DNA of 64,000 nucleotides from DATDPM01 sp963841995 (GTDB taxonomy: Bacteria; Pseudomonadota; Alphaproteobacteria; DATDPM01), in NCBI GenBank assembly GCA_963841995.1, contig CAWJEX010000006.1, forward strand, positions 1 to 64,000, in the 5' to 3' direction. Numbering within the stretch: the stretch's first letter is position 1; the number at the start of each line of letters is the position of its first letter. Position numbers and translations under genes: made by a program. Positions 1-8,269 of the stretch are shown one piece after another. A model generated the notes under the pieces. That model had not been told where the DNA came from and made no database searches. It saw only the letters and a list, made by a program, of their open reading frames with translations.

Positions 1-142
1 CACCATGATTCCCGCCTGTTGAAGCGTGCGGCAACCTCCGCGCCGCCGGCGGCATTTTAAGAAAACTGGCACATTTTTTGCTCTCGGCAACAACAGAAAC
101 AACTACGACCGAATAAGTAAGATTGCAAAGGCTGAGGGCATC

Positions 143-655
143 ATGCGGATCGCATTGAAAGGATCGCTGCGCGCAGTGAGCATCGGTTTATCGGCGATCG
201 TCGCCGTGGCGGCTACGGCGGACGATTGCACGGGTTGGCGCATGGCGGCTTACTCCGGATGCAGCAAGGATCACGAAATCAGCCAGATCGAACTGGGCAG
301 CTATTGCGGCAACCGGCAAGGCGCTTGCGAGGCCGAGTACGAAAACAAGAAGGTTTTTGGCTCCATCGCCTACAGCAAAAGAACGGGTGCCGCCGGTTGG
401 TCCGGTTCCCATGACGCCAAACATGATGCCGAGAGCACCGCGCTGTCCCAATGCGCCGAGAACGCTGCCGATTGCGAAGTCGTCGTCACCTTCTCGAATA
501 GCTGCGCCGCGGTCGCCATCGGCGATGACGGCGTCATCGTCGCGAAGCTGGCAGAGTTGGGTGACGATGCAGGCGACGCCGCGGTTGCCGCTTGCTCCGA
601 TGCCGGTGGTGGCGATTCCTGCGCGGTCCAAGCCTGGTCCTGCTCGTTTCCCTAA
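143..655 (+). CDS. secreted DUF4189-like protein
   Basis: Predicted exported protein of 170 residues. The N-terminus (MRIALKGSLRAVSIG...) has a basic start, a hydrophobic stretch and an Ala-rich cleavage region near residue 26, so a signal peptide is likely. The mature part is Cys-rich, with an 'A-x-S-x-x-T-G-A-A-G-W-S' segment and a later 'A-x-x-x-A-L-S-Q-C' segment, as in the DUF4189 family of small secreted proteins of unknown function. The ATG at 143 is chosen because GAGGG lies just before it and the signal peptide starts there; an in-frame upstream extension to position 26 has a poor start. No operon partner; an IS element lies downstream. Confidence 0.8.
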   Translation: MRIALKGSLRAVSIGLSAIVAVAATADDCTGWRMAAYSGCSKDHEISQIELGSYCGNRQGACEAEYENKKVFGSIAYSKRTGAAGWSGSHDAKHDAESTALSQCAENAADCEVVVTFSNSCAAVAIGDDGVIVAKLAELGDDAGDAAVAACSDAGGGDSCAVQAWSCSFP

Positions 656-835
656 GCGTGTTTTTTCCGGCGCGCGATGATTCGTAATCACGCCGATAAC
701 CTGGCGTATGAGGATCCGTGAACGCGCCGATACCCGGCGCGCGCTGCCGGCGCCAGGCTCGACAAAAAGCCTCAACTGTCAATCGGCTTCCAAGTTTGAC
801 CCCCGATTGGAGTGCGCCCCTAAAGATGGACAGTT

Positions 836-1633
836 TCAGGCTGCGGGTTTGACCGTATGCCGGGCGTGTTGATCCTCGAACTGTACCGGACTCAGATATC
901 CAAGTGCGGAGTGGAGCCTTCGTGAGTTATAGACCGCGTCGATGAATCGCGGAAGGTCGGCTGTGACATCCTCGAAGGTTTCGTAGGCCATCAGATACAC
1001 CGCTTCAACCTTCAGCGTTTTCATGAAGCTCTCGGCCTTGGCGTTGTCATACGGATTGCCGCGCCGCCCCATCGATCCGACCAGACCGTGGGCGGCAAGG
1101 AGCTGGCGGTAGATCTCGGAGGCGTATTGCGATCCGCGGTCGGAGTGATGCATGCAACCAGCAGGCGGATTGCGGCTGTTGATGGCAGCTTTGAGCGCGG
1201 CGACGGCAAGCCGCGCGTCGATCGAGCGGCTGATGGCATAGCCGACCACGCGACGTGACCAGGCGTCGAGGATCGCCGCCAGATAGACGAAGCCGCTGAC
1301 GATCGCGATGTATGTCAGGTCTGCGACCCACAGCTGGTTCTGGCCGTCGGCGACCCTGTCGCGGGCCAGGTTGGGAAAGATCGGGCTATCGTGATTGCTG
1401 TCGGTCGTCGCGACGTAGCGGCGCCGGCGCTTGGGCTGCAGATCGTGCTCGCGCATCAATCTTCGGATCTTCTTGTCGTTGACGACAACACCCTGATGAC
1501 GAAGTTCGGCGCCGACGCGCCGGTAGCCGTAAGCCTCGAACTCATCGCAGATCGTCCGAATGCGGACGACAATCTTGGCGTCATCGAGGCGCGTGATCGG
1601 CGCGTCGTAAAAGCTGGAGCGAGGCAGACCCAT
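836..1633 (-). CDS. IS3-family transposase OrfB (DDE integrase core)
   Basis: Catalytic half of the transposase, 265 residues. An N-terminal HTH_21-like segment (GYRRVGAELR..G..VNDKKI.RLM) is followed by an rve integrase core. DDE residues are visible: D in 'LWVADLTYIA', D in 'HHSDRGSQYAS' and E in 'NAKAESFMKTLK'. The C-terminus has the usual 'YNSRRLHSALGYLSP' block. Its ATG overlaps the orfA stop by one base (TGATG). In IS3 elements an OrfAB fusion is normally made by -1 slippage upstream of this overlap; the A-rich GAAAAG near 1718-1723 is a candidate site. The frame looks intact and possibly active. Confidence 0.93.
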   Translation of the reverse strand: MGLPRSSFYDAPITRLDDAKIVVRIRTICDEFEAYGYRRVGAELRHQGVVVNDKKIRRLMREHDLQPKRRRRYVATTDSNHDSPIFPNLARDRVADGQNQLWVADLTYIAIVSGFVYLAAILDAWSRRVVGYAISRSIDARLAVAALKAAINSRNPPAGCMHHSDRGSQYASEIYRQLLAAHGLVGSMGRRGNPYDNAKAESFMKTLKVEAVYLMAYETFEDVTADLPRFIDAVYNSRRLHSALGYLSPVQFEDQHARHTVKPAA

Positions 1634-1992
1634 CAGCCGACATCCTTCTGCGACGGAGAGACCGCAGGGCCGGCAATGACGGATGTAGTCCCGCTTCTCG
1701 GCCGTGGTGCGCTTTTCAGAGCCCCTTTTAGAAACTCAATCTCCAGAGCTTGTCGGCCTACCATTCGCTCGAGCGCTGCGATCTTGGCCTCATACTCCTG
1801 AAGCAGGTCCGCTGCCTGGGCGTCGTCATCGAGGGCGCCAGCCTCATACTTGCCGACCCAGATGCGGATCAGCTGACGCGAGATGTCGTGCCGCTTCGAC
1901 AATGCATGCAGCGTCTCGCCGGCAATGAACTCCTGCGCAACCTGCCGCTTGAACGCGACGCTGTGGGAACGATGCTTGGTCATGACCTTCAT
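1633..1992 (-). CDS. IS3-family transposase OrfA (HTH)
   Basis: DNA-binding half of the IS3 transposase, 119 residues. The N-terminus has a Tnp_1-type helix-turn-helix (SVAFKRQVAQEFIAGETL..LSKRHDISRQLIRIWVGKYE), then a Leu-rich coiled coil (LLQEYEAKIAALERMVGRQ) ending in 'EIEFLKGAL'. The tail after that is the usual out-of-frame end of OrfA past the slippage region. It lies directly upstream of orfB on the same strand. Confidence 0.9.
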   Translation of the reverse strand: MKVMTKHRSHSVAFKRQVAQEFIAGETLHALSKRHDISRQLIRIWVGKYEAGALDDDAQAADLLQEYEAKIAALERMVGRQALEIEFLKGALKSAPRPRSGTTSVIAGPAVSPSQKDVG

Positions 1993-2089
1993 CCTCTGAA
2001 AGCCCAGTAATGATGGTCAATCCTAACCGTTCATCCTGTCCACCCCCAGGGGCGCACTCCAATATGGGGTCAAAATTGCACGCCGAATA

Positions 2090-2688
2090 ACAATCGAGAA
2101 TCCGCCGGAGTGCGTTTCGGGCCGGTTCTCGGCGCCAGAATGCCGCGCGCAACTCCCGCGGCGCGCCGTAGTCGGGATAGACGATCCCGTCGATCCGAGC
2201 AAGGATGCCGCGCCACCCCTTGAACCATCCGGGCCGGAAGTTCTGGAGAAGGTCGGCAAAGATCGCCGTGCGGCTCAACCGATGCAGGAAGACGATCTCG
2301 GTGAGAAAGATGTTGCCGGCGACGCTCACCTGGGCATGTCAGGCGCCCAATATGGCTCGGGCTCGTCGCGGAGCTCACCGTCGAAATCGAGGTCGCGCCG
2401 TTTCTTGCGAAGCCCCGGCGGAGCGTACAACCGCGCGTGCGGATAGGCGCTCTTCCATTCGCCGAGCCAAAAATGATGAAGCTTGTTCGGTGAGACGAGG
2501 TGGGCGACCATGCCAAGCGCCTCAACTTCCTCGCGGAGCGTATCGGAGAGCGGGATTGGAGACCAGACGAACAGCGTTCGATCAGAAAGGCGGACGACGG
2601 CCATGCGCGTTGGGTAAGGGAACACGAGGAAGGAAACGACGGGTCCGTCCGCTGTCCAGATTTCGGGACCAAAGCTCTCTAGCAACAT
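2090..2688 (-). pseudogene. DUF4336 protein, frameshifted and 3'-truncated at the IS end
   Basis: DUF4336 proteins are metallo-beta-lactamase-like and uncharacterised, about 230 residues long. The N-terminal half (MLLESFGPEIWTADGPVVSF... to ..YWAPDMPR) reads in one frame and stops near 2326. Homologous sequence resumes at once in the next frame (VSVAGNIFLTEIVFLHRLSR...), so a single-base shift lies near 2330. That frame runs to '..ALRRIL' and then enters the repeat at the end of the IS3 element, losing the C-terminal 'HG'-containing part. Two independent lesions make it a clear pseudogene. Confidence 0.8.
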
Positions 2689-2786
2689 GTCGGAGTCCCT
2701 GAGTCCTGAATTGATCCGGGGCCGAGGCCGCTGTGGGTTAGATCAAGGGCTGGCCAAGGGATAGTGGCGCCCGATCAACCGCCCTT

Positions 2787-3161
2787 TCACGCCGCCTTCT
2801 GCGCGTTCTTGATCCATAACTTTGCCACGGGCAGATCGGAGAGGTTGAACAGGCGGACTTCGCAGGGAAAGAAGGGTGAGAACATGGCGACGGCAGCGTG
2901 CAGCCACGACTGATCTCCGACCACGGCGACGTGCTTGAACTCGCGCCAATGCTTCACGCCGAACGAGCTGTCATCCCACAGGGCTTGAAGTTCATAGCCG
3001 GTGAAATCCTTTCCGATGACATAAAGCATGTCGATCGGCCCCTTGGCCATCATCGCTTCTGCCTCGGGAATCAGCACGTTCTCATAATCCTGGTGCGTGA
3101 CCTTCCCGGTGGCCTCGATGGCCAACACTCCCGGCGGCATGTCTTCGATCAGCTTGAACAT
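2787..3161 (-). CDS. SpoIIAA-like (STAS-related) protein
   Basis: Cytoplasmic protein of 124 residues, starting MFKLIEDMPPGVLAIEATG. Length and pattern (G.V.H.DYENVLIPEAEAM, then 'FKHVAVVGDQSWLHAAVAMF' and 'EVRLFNLSDLPVAKLWI') match the SpoIIAA-like family, whose fold resembles STAS/SEC14 domains; ligand and function are mostly unknown. A rightly spaced GGAG precedes the ATG on this strand. Its paralogue is the next gene upstream on the same strand, 52 bp away, so the two are probably co-transcribed. No phosphorylatable anti-anti-sigma serine can be assigned by eye. Confidence 0.82.
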   Translation of the reverse strand: MFKLIEDMPPGVLAIEATGKVTHQDYENVLIPEAEAMMAKGPIDMLYVIGKDFTGYELQALWDDSSFGVKHWREFKHVAVVGDQSWLHAAVAMFSPFFPCEVRLFNLSDLPVAKLWIKNAQKAA

Positions 3162-3213
3162 CGTTATCCTCCGTCTGCACGTTCCAAGGCATCGTTTTCC
3201 GGCGCGTCGGCGC

Positions 3214-3570
3214 TTATCCGATGATCCATCGCAGAGCCTCGCTTTCCCGGCTCCTATCGTACGCCCTCACCTCCGGATGGGCGAACATTTTAACAGCGGC
3301 GATCAGCCAATGCTGCCAGTCATGCGCAGCGATAACGGCGATGCGTTCGACCTTCTGTTGGTGGTTTTTTATGAACCCGGCATGTTTTTCGAAAGCCGCA
3401 ATATTTTCCCAGCCGTTGAATCCGGAAGCATCAATCAGCAATCTGATTTTGCCGTGCTGACGGATGAGAGAATCGACTTGCGGAGCAATTTGGCGGAAGT
3501 CGTCGGCCTTCAATTTATCCGGCGCCACGATCCGCAACGCATTGGCAGCGAGAACTTCTGTCTTGATCAT
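3214..3570 (-). CDS. SpoIIAA-like (STAS-related) protein, paralogue
   Basis: 118-residue paralogue of the adjacent downstream gene. It starts MIKTEVLAANALRIVAP, with 'IRLLIDASGFNGWENIAAFEKH' in the middle and 'VERIAVIAAHDWQHWLIAAV' followed by 'EVRAYDRSRESEALRWI' at the end. This is the usual alternation of strands and helices in the SpoIIAA-like family. A GGAGA precedes the ATG. It is the first gene of a likely two-gene unit. Role not known; similar proteins often occur near stress genes. Confidence 0.82.
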   Translation of the reverse strand: MIKTEVLAANALRIVAPDKLKADDFRQIAPQVDSLIRQHGKIRLLIDASGFNGWENIAAFEKHAGFIKNHQQKVERIAVIAAHDWQHWLIAAVKMFAHPEVRAYDRSRESEALRWIIG

Positions 3571-3965
3571 GCGAAGTCTCCTTCCGGGTCAAAAAGGGTA
3601 AACGGCCGCTAATAGCAAATATAGTGTAGGTCATTCGATTTATCGGCAAATGGGCGGACGTCCGTTGTTGGCACCGAACGGCCCTGATCGGCAACAATTC
3701 GAATATCCGCTATGCGTAATTGAACTGACCACGCGCGGACATCACAGAACCGACGCCATTGACCCAAACCGGACAGTCGCACGGCTGAGCTACCCGCCGC
3801 TCGTAGCATTACGAATTCGTTGGGCAAGCTAGCATCCTCTCTTATGCTAGGCCTGCTGCCCCGCCGACCGGCTCTAGCGCAAGCGGACTGTCTTGAGATT
3901 CGCAATGTAATTTGCGTTGGCGTTGCCGATCATGCGCATGATTCCTCAATTCAAAAATAGCAACT
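3571..3965. other. intergenic, dispersed-repeat remnants
   Basis: No gene recognised. The stretch at 3745-3780 (CCATTGACCCAAACCGGACA) belongs to a repeat family with core TTGACCC..(G)CGGAC seen again near 5131, 9215, 12145 and 23505. Positions 3651-3690 resemble the 'TTGGCAYC.....' repeat described at 24308 and 25873. Confidence 0.5.
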
Positions 3966-4268
3966 CTAAGCCGGGTCGGCCAGGAGCTCGGCAGCGAGGA
4001 CGAGCTTCGCGATGACGCCGGCCAGAGATGCCGCTGGGGTGTCGACCATGCGCATTTCGGCGTCGCGCCAGGCCTGGTCCGCAGCTTGCCACTCGCCGGG
4101 ATTCGCCGTTTCGTCGATCTTCCGCCAGCGATTGACGAGCTTGTTGAGTTCCCACTCGGCTACCAGGACCGGATCCGCCGCCTTGTCGCGCACAACCTCC
4201 GTGGCTTCGGCAAGGACCGCAACCTGATCGCGGTTGCGCCGGACAAGCCCATCCGGCCTGGATTTCAT
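3966..4268 (-). CDS. conserved hypothetical helical protein
   Basis: 100-residue, mostly helical protein, family not identified. It shares with the gene just upstream a C-terminal 'T-P-A-A-S-L-A-G-V-I-A-K-L-V-L-A-A' block (upstream copy: T-P-A-A-T-A-A-G-I-L-A-K-L-K-L-A-D) and the W/R-rich N-terminal layout, so the two are diverged paralogues. Its ATG overlaps the upstream stop by four bases (ATGA), implying translational coupling. No membrane segment or signal peptide is visible. Confidence 0.65.
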   Translation of the reverse strand: MKSRPDGLVRRNRDQVAVLAEATEVVRDKAADPVLVAEWELNKLVNRWRKIDETANPGEWQAADQAWRDAEMRMVDTPAASLAGVIAKLVLAAELLADPA

Positions 4269-4591
4269 TTCGGACCACCTTTCTTCGCCATCCGCCTCAG
4301 ATCGCGTTTGGCGCTTTCGATCAATCGTCTGTCGAGGCTGCCTTCGCTATAACCACCAGCGAGGACGTCGGCCAGCTTAAGCTTGGCGAGAATGCCCGCC
4401 GCAGTGGCTGCCGGCGTCTTAGCGAGCTTCTCGCCAAGCGCCTCTACGGGCGAATATGCTGCTCTGACCTCGGGGTGATCATCGCCTTTGAATCCTTCGG
4501 CGCGCGTGTGCTTCTCGGCAATTCGCTCCCAACGCCGAGTCGCCTTCCGCAATTCACGATAAACGGCTAATGCTGGATCTTCCCGCTTCAT
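4265..4591 (-). CDS. conserved hypothetical helical protein, paralogue
   Basis: 108 residues, starting MKREDPALAVYRELRKATRRWERIAEKH and ending in a Lys/Arg-rich tail (RDLRRMAKKGGPK). The 'TPAATAAGILAKLKLAD' motif is shared with the downstream gene, with which it overlaps by ATGA. The pair may assemble together. No catalytic motif is seen. Function unknown. Confidence 0.65.
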   Translation of the reverse strand: MKREDPALAVYRELRKATRRWERIAEKHTRAEGFKGDDHPEVRAAYSPVEALGEKLAKTPAATAAGILAKLKLADVLAGGYSEGSLDRRLIESAKRDLRRMAKKGGPK

Positions 4592-5211
4592 CGCGGACCT
4601 ATCGCCTTCCAGCCTTCGACAAAGCCGTCCCGAAACCTACGGTCATCATCCATTGGTTTGTCTCCTCTGTTCCGCCACGAGAGCTGCTCTCACGGCTTTC
4701 TGCGGGCTCCCAATCCGGGCAATCCGGCATAGCCGCTCAAGAGACGATACTGCCCGCCTGGAGACGGCGCCACGCGGAGCAGCCGGTCCGCAAATCGAGC
4801 ACAGTGCCCATGTCGATGTCGACCTACATTTTGTTACCTGATCTTTCGTCGCGCGCGACGGCGTGGTGCGCGAATCGACGATCAGGGTGCGGATATATAG
4901 CCCGCCGGCGAAGCCTCACGCCTACGCGGGCGGGCGGCAGGGCATTCTCAGGGCGCCCTTGGGCTCAGGCATTGTCACGCTGCCGTGGTCTGTGGCCTAG
5001 ATTGCCCGCCGGAATCGACGCCGACCCGCCGCCCTGCTCGTATTTGGCGCAGGCTGTTCAAGGACTGGAATTCTCACGACGGTTTTTGATGTCTGCGTTT
5101 AGCTAAAGCGGAAATTTGGCGCCAAATACCCTATGACGCACTTTGACCCGACAGCAGACGCTTGCGACATAAAATTCGAACTGAGACACTGCCTGTCCAC
5201 GGAGGTCGATC
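4592..5211. other. intergenic, no gene recognised
   Basis: Open frames here show no protein-like composition or known motif. Positions 5131-5160 carry a member of the TTTGACCC-type dispersed repeat. GGAGG at 5201-5205 is the ribosome binding site of the following gene. Confidence 0.5.
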
Positions 5212-6216
5212 GTGGGAAAATGGTTTACCGCTTTGTTTCTCGCCGGCGCCTTTATTGGCGCCGTGGGCGGGTTTACGGCGCAAGCTACAAAGTCGTTGAT
5301 GTCATCGCCGGCCCCGATGGCGGATGGGATATGGCATCGATCGATGCGACGGCCTGTCGTCTCTATGTTGCGCGCAGCGACGGCGTCATGACGATCAATT
5401 TGGACACCCGCATTGTTACGCCACGCGTGGTCGCGGGCGAGCGCGTTCACGCCGTCGTGCCGATCCCGGGGAAGCGATCGCGTGCTCAGCACGAATGGCA
5501 ATAGCAATACGGCAACGCTGTTTCAGGCGGCGAGCGGATCGGTCATCGCCGAGATCTCAACCGGACAAAAGCCGGATGCGGCAGTGTTCGAACCGTCGAC
5601 CGGCTTGGTGTTTGTCATGAACGCCAAAGGCGGCGATGTGACTCTGGTCGATCCGCACCAAGCCAAGGCGGTCGGCGAGATTCCGATAGGCGGCGCCCTT
5701 GAATTTGCCGTAGCCGACGGCACCGGCCATGTCTTCGTGAATATCGAGGATCAAGGCGCAATCGCGGTCCTTGATGCGGCATCGCGCCAGGTAACGGCCA
5801 GATACCCGCTCAAGGATTGCGAAGCGCCTTCCGGCCTGGCGATCGATATCGAGGATAAGGTTCTCGTCTCCGCCTGCGCCAATGGCATCGCCAAACTTGT
5901 TTCGGCTTCGGACGGCGCCGAAATAGCGACCTTGCAGATCGGTAAGAGACCTGATGCCGTCATCTGGGATGTTGCGCGCAAGCTGTTCTTCATCCCGAGC
6001 GGCGGCGATGGCTTGCTGACGGTTATTGCTCGGCGAGGCCCGGCGGCGTTCACCGTCGTTGATCGGGTGACGACTCGTCTCGGGGCTCGAACCGGCGCCC
6101 TCGATCCCGCGACCGGCCGTATTTATTTGCCGACGGCCACACTTATCCCCGCTGCAACTGGCCGTCCCACGCCGGCTCCGGGGACTTTCGTCGTCTTGGT
6201 TGTCGGTGGCGAATAA
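5212..6216 (+). pseudogene. YVTN-type beta-propeller protein, two frame breaks
   Basis: Exported beta-propeller of about 334 residues if repaired. GTG at 5212 follows GGAGG and gives a signal peptide (MGKWFTALFLAGAFIGAVGG). The frame must shift after about residue 25 (near 5285) to read YKVVDVIAGPDGGWDMASID, then shift back near 5480 into DRVLSTNGNSNTATLF; from there it is open to 6216. The blades show 'VFVMNAKGGDVTLVDP', 'VFVNIEDQGAIAVLDA' and 'GKRPDAVIWD' repeats typical of YncE/YVTN propellers, often surface or periplasmic scaffolds. Two compensating shifts mean either decay or sequence errors. Confidence 0.7.
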
Positions 6217-6257
6217 AGCGCCAGCCGAGTGAGTGCGAGTAAGGAGGCGGAGTAACA

Positions 6258-6821
6258 GTGACGAAGGCCGAGCATATGCGCTACAAAAGATCCATGAGCA
6301 AGGTCGAGGATCTCAAAATCAAAGTGGAGGAGGCAACGGCCAGAAATTTCATTGAATGGTACAACAAATCAACAAACCGTAATTTTGCCTTCTTACATAG
6401 GCCCAGCCCCGCACCTGATTTTGTTTACAGCGACAAGGATGGTGAAATAGGTTTGGAGATCACCACTGTCTACTACGATCAGAACCACGCAAAAGCTACA
6501 ACTGAGACGGCGCGTGGAATACGCAAATCCTGCTCACTGCAGGATATAATTGGTGCTCTGCGGTTGGATGAGTTGGACTGGGTACAGGTATGTGAGCCAG
6601 AGATAAAACTGATAACATCAATAAACCGGCAGCTAACGGAAAAGTGCGAAAAAGACTATGGGTCAGATTGTATACTAGTCGTCCGAGTCGTTAGTGCTGG
6701 CCTCACCACCGAATCCGAATTCGAAACTGAGGTGATCCCGCAGTTACGTGTCCCGGAGAAAAACCGGTTCTTGAATATTTTTATCACCGAGAATCAAAAC
6801 GTTTATTTTGAACTAGCATAG
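6258..6821 (+). CDS. hypothetical protein with PD-(D/E)XK-like motif, AT-rich
   Basis: 187 residues, family not recognised. The block 'P-A-P-D-F-V-Y-S-D-K-D-G-E-I-G-L-E-I-T-T' (about residues 52-71) resembles the core of PD-(D/E)XK nucleases (PDF ... E-I-T), so a nuclease-like fold is possible but not shown. Codon use is clearly more AT-rich than the neighbours (runs of aaa, att, aac), suggesting recent acquisition. GTG at 6258 is chosen because AAGGAGG lies ten bases upstream; ATG codons at 6276 and 6294 are alternatives. An integrase remnant lies just downstream. Confidence 0.6.
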   Translation: MTKAEHMRYKRSMSKVEDLKIKVEEATARNFIEWYNKSTNRNFAFLHRPSPAPDFVYSDKDGEIGLEITTVYYDQNHAKATTETARGIRKSCSLQDIIGALRLDELDWVQVCEPEIKLITSINRQLTEKCEKDYGSDCILVVRVVSAGLTTESEFETEVIPQLRVPEKNRFLNIFITENQNVYFELA

Positions 6822-6917
6822 CCTCCGCTGAACTGTCAGTTCGGAGAATGTCCATTTCTGGCACGACTCGGCCCAAAGAGGGTGGGCAGAGCACGTCTGC
6901 TCTGCCCAGGTATTTCA

Positions 6918-7250
6918 GACATCGACCTGCTCGGCTATGGCGAGAGCGTCATCCACCTCGCTGCCGAAGTAGCGGACGGTGCTCTCGATCTTGGTGTGCC
7001 CTAACAGCAATTGTGCGGCGGTAGATGAGGGTTGCTTTGGTTCGACGTAACGAATGCGTCCCGAAAAATGGGGGTCCGATCCGATGTCTGCAAGCCATCC
7101 AGACACCAGCCGCGCGTACTGCCGTGTTGTCATGCGTCGAGCGGGGCACCGACGCGGAGGGTTTCCCCTATTGCCCCTCCGGCAAATCGAAGCCGCTCTT
7201 GAAGAGCCCACACAAGAAGTGACCCGGCTTCTGGCCTCAGCGCTTGCTGC
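6918..7250 (-). pseudogene. tyrosine recombinase (phage-type integrase), C-terminal remnant
   Basis: Two frames together give the catalytic C-terminus of a tyrosine integrase: 'GTHSLRRTKATLIYRRT' (the H-x-L-R box) in one frame, then 'QLLLGHTKIESTVRY' and 'EVDDALAIAEQVDV' in another. The upstream part (TTRQYARLVSGWLADIGSDPHF) switches frame again. The N-terminal core-binding domain is absent. This is a decayed integrase, consistent with the foreign composition of the preceding gene. No attachment site could be identified. Confidence 0.75.
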
Positions 7251-7446
7251 AATCGAGCACGCTGCTCTGCGGGTGATGTGGCAACGATTGCCGCCTAACC
7301 CCATCCTCACCTTCAGGACAACCCGCGCGTTTTTTATGGCGTCCTTTCCTGTTCCGTCCGGGCGCGACCTGATCTAGCAGGGCACGATCGGAATACGGCC
7401 TTTCGGCGTCGACACTCCCAAAATTAGAGTGCCCTCGCTCGAGTCG

Positions 7447-7983
7447 TTAAGGCTTTTTATAACCCACGAAATAAATGCCGATCGTTTTGCCTGGGGCATC
7501 CTTAATGGGCTCATAGCCCGTATCGTAGGGCTTGCCGAGGATATTGACTTGGCCATAAAACGCGTGGCCTTCGTTAATGGCTTTGTAAGCCGGATTATGA
7601 GCCAGTGGCCTGCCGATGGCGCGGGCGCCATCCTCTTGGAGCATATTGGTGCTGACACGGACATACTCATCGCCCTTCTTCACGAACACCGTCGCCGTGC
7701 CACCCATTTCTTTTTGAACTTCGTCCACAACACCATAGTTGCCGTTGATCTCCACGGATCCAAACCAAATCTTTGGCATAGTCTTGCCCGCGACTTCCCA
7801 AGTACCCTCGAGTTTGGGAGCGCCCAGCTTATTGAGCTTCTCCTGCAAAAGGCTCATCGATTTCTTCACCTTGGCCTGAACATCCATGTCCGCAGCCTGA
7901 ACCGGCGCGGCCACCACAATCATCGGCGCGGCCACCGCAATCATCATTGCTACCGCAATCAACACACCGAACACCTTCTTCAT
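7447..7983 (-). CDS. secreted Cache-domain protein (Cache3-Cache2 type)
   Basis: 178 residues. A signal peptide (MKKVFGVLIAVAMMIAVAAP...VQAAD) is followed by one extracytoplasmic Cache domain: 'KVKKSMSLLQEKLNKLGAPKL', 'GGTATVFVKKGDEYVRVSTN', 'GHAFYGQVNILGKPYDTGY' and 'GKTIGIYFVGYKK'. These match the ligand-binding part of chemoreceptors, but no transmembrane or signalling domain follows, so this is a free periplasmic sensor-like protein. AAGGAGA precedes the ATG. Monocistronic by appearance. The ligand is unknown; Cache domains of this type commonly bind small organic acids. Confidence 0.85.
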   Translation of the reverse strand: MKKVFGVLIAVAMMIAVAAPMIVVAAPVQAADMDVQAKVKKSMSLLQEKLNKLGAPKLEGTWEVAGKTMPKIWFGSVEINGNYGVVDEVQKEMGGTATVFVKKGDEYVRVSTNMLQEDGARAIGRPLAHNPAYKAINEGHAFYGQVNILGKPYDTGYEPIKDAPGKTIGIYFVGYKKP

Positions 7984-8128
7984 TCGTCTGTCTCCTTCCC
8001 TTGCAACCAGGAGATGCTACACCCGTCGCGCTGTCCTCGAGACGGAAATCCGGCAGGCACATCACTGCCCGCGGTGATCAAATAGCCCGCCAGAATGCAG
8101 CTTGCATGCCCTGCGGCTGGTGGCCCGG

Positions 8129-8269
8129 CTATTGACGCGCATGCCCTGCACTAAATTTCTCTCTGGTAGTTGCGAGCCTCGTGCTTACGGCATTCGCGCG
8201 CATGTAATTGGACAGGAATCGGCGGAGCAATGCTTGTGCGTCAGCGGCTGGCGTCTCGGCGTCTAGCGT
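8129..8269 (-). pseudogene. SRAP (YedK) C-terminal fragment
   Basis: The frame reads 'LDAETPAADAQALLRRF' then 'MRANAVSTRLATTREKF', closely matching the C-terminus of the intact SRAP protein in this window (LDTKTPAADAQVLLRPF...LRAYPVSTRVNSP). The catalytic N-terminus is missing. It sits directly against the 3' end of the cation transporter gene, so it is a transposed or deletion-generated fragment. Confidence 0.65.

Larger units (their letters stand above)
784..2089. mobile_element. IS3-family insertion sequence with long inverted ends
   Basis: Carries the overlapping orfA/orfB pair typical of IS3 elements. The ends are inverted repeats: TGGAGTGCGCCCCT from 808 and its complement ending at 2061, followed on each side by a second matching block (TGGACAG at 829-835 and its complement). 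IS3 tips normally read TG...CA, which fits 808 and 2061 (1,254 bp). Similarity continues outward on both sides through 'TCGGC..CCAA..TTTGACCCC', reaching about 784 and 2089, so the outer limits are uncertain. I see no clear target duplication. The right end abuts a truncated DUF4336 gene. Confidence 0.8.

Noticed and set aside
4570..5106. 178-codon plus-strand frame
   Set aside because: No motif, Arg/Pro/Ser-rich composition, overlaps the start of a better-supported minus-strand gene.
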